Shown: piece after piece, positions 41,267 through 50,717 of the stretch | Layout of the letters: each line of letters starts with the position of its first letter | How positions within the stretch are numbered: position 1 is the first letter of the stretch | NCBI GenBank assembly: GCA_035547915.1 | Contig: DASZTS010000035.1 | Span: forward strand, 1 to 64,000 | Direction: 5' to 3' | DNA from: DASSFG01 sp035547915 | Lineage (GTDB): Bacteria; Planctomycetota; Planctomycetia; Pirellulales; JAICIG01 | DNA length: 64,000 bases | Translations under genes and position numbers: made by a program | Notes under the pieces: generated by a model | Databases searched by the model: none | What the model was told of the DNA's origin: nothing | Seen by the model: only the letters and a program-made list of their open reading frames with translations

Positions 41267-44200
41267 TCATCGAAGCAGCCCTCGCTCTGCGTCGCGAAAG
41301 GCATTCTGCGTTGCAACTTTCACCGGGTCTGGAACGGCTGGAAACGACCCCAACACGTGAACAAACTCTTCTTCACGAAGGCCGTAGAGGTGAGCGAACG
41401 CCGCGTCCAGTTCGGCGCATAGCTTTATTCGTTCGTCAATTCGCCACTTGTGTACCCCGTTGCCTTGCGAACCTTCGAACCGCAGGCTTCGGCGAGGGGC
41501 CGCATATCGTCCGCCGTGCACGAGAGCTTTAGGACGCGTTCGCTGATCCAGTGTTCGAGGGTTTCTCGTTTGGACCACGGGCACTTATTCGCATATTCAT
41601 CGGGGGGAAGGGCGGGCAATTGCTCGACGATGAAGAAATTCAGGTGAACGCTGCCAACCTTTTGTCGAGCTACGTAATCCAGAACGAGCGAGTTGAGGTT
41701 TGCCAACAAACAGCACTCGCGGCGCGGCTCGATATCGCTGCCGAGGAAGACAATGGGGGCCGAGTTGACCACAGCCACACGTGGCAAAAACGATGCGATC
41801 ATCGTTCGCTCATTGGTTGCGCTCGTCACGTCCTTGTAAGCCAACAGCCAGTCTCGTTTATGGCCTTCCAGCGCAACGTTCATAGCCGCTTCATCCACCC
41901 ACCACCGTGGCGTAGCACAAAACTCAGGGTTTTGATGCTGCACTAAGCTCGTGTGAGCCTTTTGCCCCTGACGGACCCAATTGGCCTCGTCTATCAAGAC
42001 GCTGGCAGCGCGATGGTCGAAGGCTTGCACCATCTTGGCCTCGTAGAGCGGCAACGCGCGTTTCTTTTGCTTCTTGTAGACGTTTCCGTCCAGGCGATAG
42101 CCCCTCTTCTCCCAGAACTTCGCCGGCTGAAAATGCTCGGCGTCGTTAGTCTGGTCGAACATTCGGATAAATCTAATTCCCCAGGGGTTGCCACCCTGCT
42201 TACGGTTCTCGTCGACCAGGATGGGGATCCGTTTGTAGATCGATTTCGTCAAATCAGCATCGCGTCGCGTGCGGAAAATCGGGCATGTTTGGGTGTTCGG
42301 ATTCAACAACGCCATGTCGGCGGCGCTCAGCGGGATATGCCGTTGCTTCTGAACCGCGGCGGTATCCTCGATGCTGTGGGCAAAGAACACGAAGTCGGCT
42401 TGTTCCGTCTGTCTAGCTTCGCCGCCGAAGACAATCGCCGAAAATTTAAAGCGCCCGTCGACGTCGGCGAATACTTTTTTGCGATTCTCGAAATCGTACA
42501 GGGAGACGAGCCGCTTACCGGCCGTTAGGGAACCGAAGAAATCTTTGGTCGTATCGTCCGTGGCAATGCCCGATGGGACAAGCAGACCGACGAGGCCGTC
42601 GGACGCCACGAGCTTTGAGGCCAACTCGGCAAACAGCATATAGAGATTCACGTCTCCCCGTCCCGTCAGCGGGTATTCGCCCGAGCCGCGTGCATAGTCG
42701 AGTAGTCGCTGGGCCTGATCGCGGGCCGACAAGTACGACTTATGAAGCCCCGGATTATCGGTCGGCATCGCGGCAATGCGCAGCTTGCGCTGATTCGCGC
42801 TCACGGCCCCTGCCGTTTTCGGGTCCGTCAACGAAAAGAACTCCCGGTCCTGGACCTTCACCCGCTCCCAAGGCGGATTGCCAATGACACACGAGAAACC
42901 GCCGGCACCATCCGTTCCGAAGATTCCCGGAAAGGCCGCCTGCCAATCCAGTGCCCGCTGTTCGACGCTGGCGTCGGACACCAGACTGTTGCCGCAAATG
43001 ACGTGCTTCGAGAGATCGGCCAGCGTTTTTCCCCGCCGTGCCTAGCGAATCCAAAGAGCGAGCTGTGTGATTTCGACCGCCTCTTGCGACAGGTCGACGC
43101 CATATAGGTTCTTATTCAGGATCAGATCGGGGATCGCGTCTTCTGTCCACGCAACTTTGTCGGCGCGCAGCCCGGCGCCCGCAAGGCCGTGGACGACGCC
43201 CTTGTACTGGACGTCGAGCGCGTCATACGCACGAATTAAAAACGCGCCGGAGCCGCAGGCAGGATCGCAAACGGTCACTGTCTGCAGTTCATCGAGACAG
43301 GCTTGCCAATATTCGAGAAGCCGCTTGCCATTCTGTCTCGTGGGCGATTCCGGATCGACTTTGTACCTGCCTTGCAAGGCGGCGAAGCGCTCACGCACAA
43401 TCGCGTCGACCGTGCGCTCAACGAGCAGGCCGGTGAACGCCGCCGGCGTGTAATAAATTCCGAATCGCTTACGCTGAGCGCTCTTGGGCATCTTCGACAG
43501 CGGCGATCGCGTTTCGGCCGTCGTCTGTTCGTCGGTCGATGGCGGGGCTTCTCCGCCCGCCTTCAATGCAAACAGACCTCCGACGCGGAGCTTTTCGAGC
43601 TCGGTGATCGATCGCTCAAATAGATGCCCAAGCACTTCGACATTGACTTCTTCCGAAAAATCATATTCGCCGAAATTCTTGAAACCGCGAATCCAAGGCT
43701 CGTCGTCAAGCTGCAGGTTGTCAATCTCCGCATCAGGCTTGAAGAGGTTGCCGTTGTAACCGTTGTCGATACCGACGTTGTTTCCGCCGCGGTCCACTTC
43801 GGCGAACAGGCCCAGAAAGTTTTGCCAAAGTGGGTTTCGCGCCTGCGAAAATGCCGCGACTCTCTCCGAGGCCCGCTTCAGGCAGTTCTCCGCGAGCAAG
43901 TCGCGATCCTCGCAGAACGCAATGAAAATGATCCGGTCGAGCAGTTTTTGGGCAATGCGGATAGCCGTGTCCAACGACTTTCCCATCTTAAGGTTCAGGT
44001 GTTCGATGAGCCGCAGTCGCTGCAAGTGGTACGATTTGTACAGGTCCTCGCCGACTTCGTTTTGGCGGTTGGTCGTCCTTTTCAGCAACTCCAGGGCTCG
44101 CGGGGCCTGCCCGATTGCCGATTGCAGCAGGCCGCCTCGCTCGAACAGGCAGTAAAAATCGTCGAATCGCTCGCGATTCCGCAGCTCTTGAAGCGAAAAC

Positions 44201-44778
44201 TCCTCGTACGACAGCGTTCCTTTTGGATGATGGTAAAGTCGAATCGTCTTGAAGTTCGAGACGATACCCCAGGTGCACGTCGGCAGTGCATTGAGATAAT
44301 CCCAACATTGCTGAACGGCGGTCCGGCCGTTCGAGCGGTCACGGTCGAGATCGGTCAGCGCCCCCTTAAGTTCGACTATCGCCGCGGGCTCCGCAGAGCC
44401 TGGAAAATCGCCGATCGCGGCATCGGCGATGCCAACGCCTGAGACGGTGAACTTGTGCTCAAGTTGCCACGCATCGGGGTTGGCGGTTTTGACGTGGTAG
44501 CCGAGTCCCTCACCAAAAAGCTGATCGAGGAATTGGGTGTCGATCGACGTTTCTTTGTATTGCGGCAGGTGGCCCTTCGTCTCCAAGTCGGCCCAACGTG
44601 TGGCGATTTCATAGGCCCTGTCTCGCGCCGGAGTACGGAGGTGTAGGCTTGAGGCCGCCTCGCGCAAGAATCGCGGTATGAAGAGGGCACGCTGCCGGCG
44701 GATGCGCCGCTCTAGCTGTCGCTCTTGTTCGTCGAAGAGCCCAGGACCGTTGGGCTTACCGTTTTTCCGTCGTGCCAT
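41267..44778 (-). pseudogene. Broken single-chain restriction endonuclease-methyltransferase
   Basis: About 1170 residues in three pieces. The ATG at 44778 begins the N-terminal nuclease-like half (GVGIADAAIGDF ... AAIVELKG, a PD-(D/E)XK pattern), then the methylase motif I in VCDPACGSGAFLIRAYDAL. An in-frame TAG lies at 43042-43044, just after LALWIR. The same frame resumes at once (ARRGKTLADLSKHVICGNSL) and continues with motif IV GNPPWERVK. It drifts into a non-homologous end near 41480; a one-base shift restores the expected tail (HKWRIDERIKLCAELDAAF, AHLYGL). Two independent lesions argue for a pseudogene. The full-length ancestor resembles Eco57I/BREX PglX-type enzymes. No other defence gene is adjacent. 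Confidence 0.75.
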
Positions 44779-45050
44779 GAGTGGCGTGCGTCCGTCCAAG
44801 AACGTACAAAAGTCGCGAACCGGGCGCACCGCTTGTCGGAAAACTTGGAGATCGGCCGACCCCATTGCGACCGCTCCGTCGATGCAATTCCGCCCAACGC
44901 GAGATTCAGACTCGACCGATTCTATCAGCCACCTGACGGCAATCAAACGGCGGGATGGGAGGCCGGAGATGCTGCAACATGGCCGAGCGAGAGGGACTGG
45001 TATGCGGCTCCAAACACGCCGTTCGGAGGATCACAGGGTGTGCCACCCAC

Positions 45051-48000
45051 CTATTCGTTCAACGGTTGGGTACTCCGGAGGTAGGCGAAGAGGTCGCGAA
45101 CGTCCTGGGCGCTGAGTTTGACGAGAAGCCCCTCGGGCATCAGCGATTTGCGCATCGGGGCCATCTCTTCGACTTCGTCCTGGGCGAGCGAGACGGTTTG
45201 GCCGTCGGCGCCGCGCAAGACGATGACCTGGTCGTCGCGATCGACGAGAAAGCCGCTGACGATGCGTCCGTCGTCGGTGACCACCTGAAACGTCCCAAAA
45301 CCTTCGCGTATTTCCGCGCTCGGGTTGACGATGTTCGCGAGCATGTTCGAGACATCGTCGCGTTTATAGCTGGTCAGGTCGGGACCGATCTGACCGCCCT
45401 GGCCGAAGAGCGTGTGGCACTTGGCGCAGTTGGCGACAAAGAGCTTCTTGCCGCCGTAGGGGTTGCCGGAGCCGCCGCGGATCGTGTCGGTCAACTCGGC
45501 GATCTGCTCCTGCATTTCGGCCGTCGTCGCTCCCTCGATGCTGCCGAAGTGCTTCTTGATCAGGTCCGCGATGCGCGGGTCGCGGTGGACGGTGAGCTTG
45601 CGGGCGACTTCGAGCGGAACGGTCTTGGCGTCAATCCTGCCCGCGTCGACCGCATCCAACAGGGCGAGTGTCCAAGGCTTGCGGCTGGCGAGTAGGGTCT
45701 GGGCCACGCTTCGCACATCGTCGGTCCACTGCGAGTAGCCTTCGAGCACTCTGCCGGCGATCTCCGGCGCGTCGTACTTTTCCAACGCCGCGAGCGCGGC
45801 CGTCCGCAGACCGTCGTCGGGCGTCGAGCGCACGACGTCGAGCAGCACGGGTACCGACGCGGGCTGCCGCACTTCGCCCAGAATCTGAATGTACTGCAAC
45901 CGTCGATTCGCATCGGCCTTACCATCGGCGATCAAGGCCAATGCCTCCGACACGGCTTCGGCTCTCCCTTGCCTCAACGAGAGCGTGAGCGACTGGCCGC
46001 CGAACCTGCTCAGAGCTTCGGCCAGTTCATCGGGCAGACCGGTCATCGTGCGCCCCTGAAATGCCTCTTCGAAGCCCGCCATGAGGGCCTTGCGTTCCGC
46101 GTCGCCCGGCGCGGCATTGAACAGATTCGCGCAGGTGACCAGATCTTTGCGGTTGCCCGTCGCGGCATAACGCCGCATCAGGCGGTGCAGCAGGTGCTTG
46201 CTCACCAGCGGCAACCGCCAGACCGACGGATCGGCGAACAGGCTCACGACCGCATCGCGATCACTCATCGATTTCGCTTCGATGGCCCACCAAAGCAGGA
46301 GCGGCAGATGCACATCGTCGCTGTCCTCGGTGCGGCCGAGCAATCCACGGACGATGGCGAATCCCTGCGCGGCCGGCAGTCGCCGGGCCGTACAGGCAAG
46401 CTGGCTGCGCACCTCGACGTTCGGTTCCGACGATACAAGTTGGGACAACCGCGAAGCCAGCTCGGGCGATACCTGCTCCGCGTCGCCCAACAGGCGTACG
46501 GTCCATTCGCGCACGTACGGGTTCGCGTGGCTCAGCCCAATCATGGCCGCTCCGTCGTCGAAACCACCGGAAGTGTAGAGGGCCCACAGCGATTCGAGGG
46601 CGAATTGCCCGGTATCGGCGGTCAGCGTCTGGCGCAGGGCCGCGACGAGCGTCGTGTCTTTGCGGTCGGCGAGCAGCCGCTGGGCCGTGCGGCGAAACCA
46701 TTTGTTGGGGTGCTTGAGCTGCTCGATGAGCGCCGCGCTCGGCAGCTTCCCCAGATCGAAGGGGGCGAGCGGCCGGGCATCCTTGGCCCGCAAGCGGTAG
46801 ATGCGGCCGGTCGACGTATCGATCTTCCCCTCGTGATGCCGAAGATGCGCGATCTGGGCCTCGTACATGTCGCACACGTAGATCGCGCCGTCGGGCCCGG
46901 TGGTAATGCCGACGGGGCGGAACCAGTCGTCGCTCGAGGTGATGGCATGGCCGACGTCTTCCGTCTTGAAGGTTGAGCCGTCGGGCAGCAGCTTGCTCAT
47001 CACGACATGGCTCTGCAACGGCGCCACCCCGATCAAGCGGCCGTCGTATTCCGCCGGCAGAGCAGCCCCTTCATAGATGACGAAGGCGTGCGTGAATCTC
47101 TGCACGGGGGCGTGCTTCATCGCCGGAAAATAGCCGAACGTGTAGGGGTTCGAGAGCGGCCCGTGTTTACCAAAACCCTTTTGGAAATAGCCGCCCTGCA
47201 CGTAGTGAAAGCCACGAGTATCGCCGCCGTTGTGTCCCGAGAAGATACGGCCGACGGAATCGATCTCGAGACCGAACGCGTTCCCTCCCCCTTCGGCGAA
47301 AATTTCGTACTTGCGCCGTTCGGGATGGTAGCGCCAGATGAGCTGCCCCAGTGAATGGACTGGCTTTTTGTCGAGGCCCGGGCGCAGGATGTCGCCGCTG
47401 ACGGTGCTTCCCTGGCAGGCGTAGAGCCAGCCGTCGGGGCCCCAGCGCAGATTGTTCGCGCACGAATGCGTGTCCTCCAAGCCGAACCCTTGCAGATGCA
47501 CCTCGGGATCGCCGTCGGGCACGTCGTCGCCGTCGCGATCGGGATAGAAGAGCAAGTAGGGCGGATTGAGCACCCAAACTCCGCCTCGACCCCGAGCGAA
47601 GCTGGTGACGATATTCAAGCCTTCCAGAAACGTCTTCTGTTTATCGAATCTACCGTCGCCGTCGGTGTCCTCATGAATGGTGATCTTGTCGAGCCCACGG
47701 AAATGATTGGGGGGCGGCGGCGGCACCTTGTCGTAGGTGGCGCGCAAGAACTTGTCTTCGCTGAGGATCTTCAAGCCGGCCGGGTAGGGATACTGAATGT
47801 ATTGCACGACCCACATCCGGCCCCGCTCGTCGAAGTCGATGAACAGCGGTTGCTGCACGTCGGGCTCGGCGAGGACCTGTTCGACGACGAGGTTCTCAGG
47901 GGTCTTGAGCGCCGCGAGGGCCTCGGCGGGCGGTTTGGCCGATTGATCGGTGCCGGTGGCGGCGCGGGCCGGAGATACGAGATAGGCAACGGCGAGCACG

Positions 48001-48062
48001 GCGAACGGCAGACATCGCGCCGAGCGCGTAGAGCCCAACCGCGAAAAACGTAGTGCAGGCAT
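45051..48062 (-). CDS. PVC-type membrane-bound dehydrogenase / HEAT / haem-binding protein
   Basis: Protein of 1003 residues with a signal peptide (ARCLPFAVLAVAYLVSPARA). Residues about 50-420 are a PQQ-dehydrogenase-like beta-propeller (GLDKITIHEDTDGDGRFD; NNLRWGPDGWLYACQG; PVGITTGPDGAIYVCDMYE). The middle, about 430-830, is HEAT-like helical repeats. The C-terminus, about 860-1000, has the haem motif CAKCHTLFG and GPDLTSYKRDDVSNMLANIV, matching the TIGR02603-type haem-binding domain. Such proteins are abundant in planctomycetes and are thought to oxidise sugars or alcohols in the periplasm. Substrate unknown. Confidence 0.88.
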   Translation of the reverse strand: MPALRFSRLGSTRSARCLPFAVLAVAYLVSPARAATGTDQSAKPPAEALAALKTPENLVVEQVLAEPDVQQPLFIDFDERGRMWVVQYIQYPYPAGLKILSEDKFLRATYDKVPPPPPNHFRGLDKITIHEDTDGDGRFDKQKTFLEGLNIVTSFARGRGGVWVLNPPYLLFYPDRDGDDVPDGDPEVHLQGFGLEDTHSCANNLRWGPDGWLYACQGSTVSGDILRPGLDKKPVHSLGQLIWRYHPERRKYEIFAEGGGNAFGLEIDSVGRIFSGHNGGDTRGFHYVQGGYFQKGFGKHGPLSNPYTFGYFPAMKHAPVQRFTHAFVIYEGAALPAEYDGRLIGVAPLQSHVVMSKLLPDGSTFKTEDVGHAITSSDDWFRPVGITTGPDGAIYVCDMYEAQIAHLRHHEGKIDTSTGRIYRLRAKDARPLAPFDLGKLPSAALIEQLKHPNKWFRRTAQRLLADRKDTTLVAALRQTLTADTGQFALESLWALYTSGGFDDGAAMIGLSHANPYVREWTVRLLGDAEQVSPELASRLSQLVSSEPNVEVRSQLACTARRLPAAQGFAIVRGLLGRTEDSDDVHLPLLLWWAIEAKSMSDRDAVVSLFADPSVWRLPLVSKHLLHRLMRRYAATGNRKDLVTCANLFNAAPGDAERKALMAGFEEAFQGRTMTGLPDELAEALSRFGGQSLTLSLRQGRAEAVSEALALIADGKADANRRLQYIQILGEVRQPASVPVLLDVVRSTPDDGLRTAALAALEKYDAPEIAGRVLEGYSQWTDDVRSVAQTLLASRKPWTLALLDAVDAGRIDAKTVPLEVARKLTVHRDPRIADLIKKHFGSIEGATTAEMQEQIAELTDTIRGGSGNPYGGKKLFVANCAKCHTLFGQGGQIGPDLTSYKRDDVSNMLANIVNPSAEIREGFGTFQVVTDDGRIVSGFLVDRDDQVIVLRGADGQTVSLAQDEVEEMAPMRKSLMPEGLLVKLSAQDVRDLFAYLRSTQPLNE

Positions 48063-48195
48063 GGGAGGACCGGGCGGGTGGGGTGGCAGGCGTGCGACCA
48101 TGTCGGCACGCCCGGAGGGAACTACACCCTATCAGCGTACAAGCCGACGAGACGCGTGTCGAGATTTTGCGGCCGTTCGAGACGCCGCCGACGGC

Positions 48196-49485
48196 CTATC
48201 CGCGCTTCTCACGCGGCACGAGCTCGCGCTCGGCCGGGCCGGTATAAATCTGGCGGGGGCGGGCGATCTTCTTCGTCGGCGAATGATGCATTTCCGCCCA
48301 ATGGGCGATCCAACCCGGCAAGCGGCCGATGGCGAACAGCACCGTGAACATCTGCACGGGAATGCCCATCGCGCGGTAAATGATGCCGGAATAGAAGTCG
48401 ACGTTCGGATAGAGCTTCCGCTCGATGAAATAGGGATCGGAGAGCGCGGCCGCCTCAAGCTGCTGGGCGATGTCGAAGATCGGGTCCTTGATCTTCAGCT
48501 TCTTCACCAGGCGATCGCACGTCGTCTTGATGATCGACGCCCGCGGGTCGTAGTTCTTGTAGACGCGGTGGCCGAAACCCATCAACCGGAAATGGCTGTT
48601 CTTCTCCTTCGCCATGTCGATGTACTTCTTCACGTTGCCGCCGTCGGCGCGGATCTTTTCCAGCATTTCGACGCACGCTTGGTTTGCACCGCCGTGCAAC
48701 GGTCCCCAGAGGGCGCAGATGCCGGCCGAGACCGAAGCGAACAGGTTCGCGTTGCTCGACCCCACCATCCGCACCGTCGAAGTGCTACAGTTCTGCTCGT
48801 GGTCGGCGTGCACGATGAGCAGCAGGTTGAGCGCTTCGACGAAATCGGGGTCGAGCTCATACGGCTCGCTCGGCACCGCGAACATCATCTGCAAGAAGTT
48901 CTGACAGTAGCTCAGGTCGTTCCGCGGATAGACGAACGGCTGGCCGATCGACTTCTTGTAGCTGAAGGCGGCGATCGTCGGCAGCTTGGCCATCAACCGG
49001 TAGATCGACACCTCCACCTGCTCGGGGCTGTGGGGGTCGAGCGAGTCCTGATAGAAGGTCGACAGGGCACCGACGACCGAGCTGAGGATGGCCATCGGGT
49101 GCGCATCGCGCGGAAAGCCGTTGTAGAACGCCTTCATGTCCTCGTGCAGCATGGTGTGCCGGCGCAATGAGCTGCGAAAGGCGTCGAGCTGCTTCTGAGT
49201 AGGCAGTTCTCCGTAGATGAGCAGGTAGCTCGTTTCGATAAAGTCGCACCGCTGGGCCAGATCCTGAATCGGATAGCCGCGGTAGCGAAGGATGCCGTTC
49301 TCGCCGTCGAGATAGGTGATGCCGCTGGTGGTCGCCCCCGTGTTGACGTAGCCCTCGTCGAGCGTGATCAGGCCGGTCTGCGCGCGTAACTGCGAAATGT
49401 CGACGGCCCGCTCGTTCTCGGTGCCAACCATGATCGGCAATTCGATCTCTTGGTCGGCAATGCGGAGCCTGGCCACGTCACTCAT
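48196..49485 (-). CDS. gltA: Citrate synthase
   Basis: Protein of 429 residues, the usual length of hexameric type II citrate synthase. It condenses oxaloacetate with acetyl-CoA, entry to the TCA cycle. Landmarks: ITYLDGENGILRYRGYPI, LIVHADHEQNCSTSTVRMVG with the catalytic His, LWGPLHGGANQACVEML and the catalytic Asp in LYPNVDFYSGIIYRAMGI. RBS AAAGGAA. Its downstream neighbour on the same strand is the haem-binding protein, 134 bp away, probably a separate unit. Confidence 0.95.
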   Translation of the reverse strand: MSDVARLRIADQEIELPIMVGTENERAVDISQLRAQTGLITLDEGYVNTGATTSGITYLDGENGILRYRGYPIQDLAQRCDFIETSYLLIYGELPTQKQLDAFRSSLRRHTMLHEDMKAFYNGFPRDAHPMAILSSVVGALSTFYQDSLDPHSPEQVEVSIYRLMAKLPTIAAFSYKKSIGQPFVYPRNDLSYCQNFLQMMFAVPSEPYELDPDFVEALNLLLIVHADHEQNCSTSTVRMVGSSNANLFASVSAGICALWGPLHGGANQACVEMLEKIRADGGNVKKYIDMAKEKNSHFRLMGFGHRVYKNYDPRASIIKTTCDRLVKKLKIKDPIFDIAQQLEAAALSDPYFIERKLYPNVDFYSGIIYRAMGIPVQMFTVLFAIGRLPGWIAHWAEMHHSPTKKIARPRQIYTGPAERELVPREKRG

Positions 49486-49536
49486 GCGGATGTTCCTTTA
49501 TGCGGCCTGGGCAGGAGAGCTAACAACGCACCGAGT

Positions 49537-50082
49537 TTATCCCTTGCCCCGCCGTTTCACAAGCAACAGGTCGCTGTAGGAATATTCGATGCGATCGCTC
49601 GTCCGCACGCCCAATCGCTGAGCCAATTCCGCGACGAGATCGGCCGCCTGTTCCTCGTTGTCGGCCGGCGACATGACGGCTTCGAATTCGACAAACTCTC
49701 CCAGGTCGACGACACGATCGAGGTGGATCCTTACGTTCCGGTAAAGAAAGACCTCGCGTTCCTTCTCTACGACCACGAGTGTGCCCAGCGTGGCGACCAG
49801 CGCGGCCTTCAACAGCGCCGGCTCGGCCACCGGTACCAGCCAATAGTCGCTGGCGCGTGGTGTCACCGCATCGGGCCGCGCATAGCCGACGAGTTGCGTC
49901 GGCAACCCGTCGCGCTCGCGCAGCTTGAGCCGTCCCTGCCCGCAATGGAAGTAGGTGTCGGTCTGGCGCTCGATCGCCGAGAGCGCGGCGAACTGTTTGC
50001 AGATCTCCCGCGCCGCATCGAGCGAGGCGACGCGCGCCTTCAGCTCGATATTGCGGCGCGCGGGAACGGACGGTTCCGTCAC
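49537..50082 (-). CDS. CYTH domain protein (class IV adenylate cyclase-like)
   Basis: Protein of 181 residues starting with GTG after GAGGAG. RNIELKAR at the N-terminus is the CYTH metal-binding ExK signature. TDTYFHCGQGRLKLRERDG, VVVEKEREVFLYRNVRIHLD and DLGEFVEFEAV complete the tunnel-fold acidic and basic residues. Relatives include class IV adenylate cyclases, thiamine triphosphatase and inorganic triphosphatases, so the reaction could be cAMP synthesis or triphosphate hydrolysis. Lies 51 bp upstream of gltA on the same strand. Confidence 0.8.
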   Translation of the reverse strand: MTEPSVPARRNIELKARVASLDAAREICKQFAALSAIERQTDTYFHCGQGRLKLRERDGLPTQLVGYARPDAVTPRASDYWLVPVAEPALLKAALVATLGTLVVVEKEREVFLYRNVRIHLDRVVDLGEFVEFEAVMSPADNEEQAADLVAELAQRLGVRTSDRIEYSYSDLLLVKRRGKG

Positions 50083-50137
50083 GGTTGTCTCCTCGAAATC
50101 CGACCTCGCTGGTTAACCGGCCGACATCGGGAAGATG

Positions 50138-50581
50138 TTACCTGATGTGAAGTCGGCAGGCACCGTCGTCGCAGTCGGTGGTCGTGCCGAAGCGGTAGCG
50201 GCGGTTGGCAATCTGCCGATAGAGCCATTGCCAGAGGGGTAACGTCCCTGGTACGTGCAGCACCGGCGCGAGCCACCACAGGGTCGGCAGACGCCGTGCC
50301 AGCCGACGCACGGCGACCGCCCCCGCGCGCCGGCGACCCGCCGCGTCGACGACGTACATCTCCTTCATCAGGGCGTCGTGGCTCAAATCGGGGTACCGCT
50401 CGGCCACGCGTGGATCGTGTAGAGAGAGGTAGGAGAGCCTGCCTCCCCAGTCCCAACGGGCCAACCGACTTATCTGTGCCGTACAAATGCGGCAGTGGCC
50501 GTCGTAGATCACCACATCGGCGCCCGGCCGTTCGTCGGGCGTTGGTAGCGACTGCCGGGGGGTTTGTTGCGTAGAGATCAT
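50138..50581 (-). CDS. DCC family (DUF393) thiol-disulfide oxidoreductase-like protein
   Basis: Protein of 147 residues from the ATG at 50581. The family motif DGHCRIC lies at about residues 27-33; the second Cys is the CxxC partner. The C-terminal WLYRQIANRRYRFG is characteristic. Family members are thought to be thioredoxin-like or to act with electron-transport proteins; the true role is unknown. Confidence 0.78.
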   Translation of the reverse strand: MISTQQTPRQSLPTPDERPGADVVIYDGHCRICTAQISRLARWDWGGRLSYLSLHDPRVAERYPDLSHDALMKEMYVVDAAGRRRAGAVAVRRLARRLPTLWWLAPVLHVPGTLPLWQWLYRQIANRRYRFGTTTDCDDGACRLHIR

Positions 50582-50717
50582 ACAGAATGGGGGATTGGCT
50601 GGTCGAACTACAGAAATATAACGCGTCGATCGAAAATCTGCTGGCATCTTGGGCCGCAAATCCGTAAAATACCGGCGGATCGTGGTGCCCGATCATCTCT
50701 CTAGAGAGGAAACCGCA

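Noticed and set aside
43042..43044. TAG as a recoded codon (e.g. pyrrolysine) in the methylase gene
   Set aside because: No recoding gene or downstream stem was seen, other genes use TAG-free frames normally here, and a second independent lesion near 41480 points to decay.
44779..45050. Short frames between the broken methylase and the haem-binding protein
   Set aside because: No RBS, no domain and no consistent composition; treated as empty intergenic DNA.
48061..49170. 369-residue plus-strand frame under gltA
   Set aside because: Shadow of citrate synthase, whose active-site motifs are clear on the minus strand.
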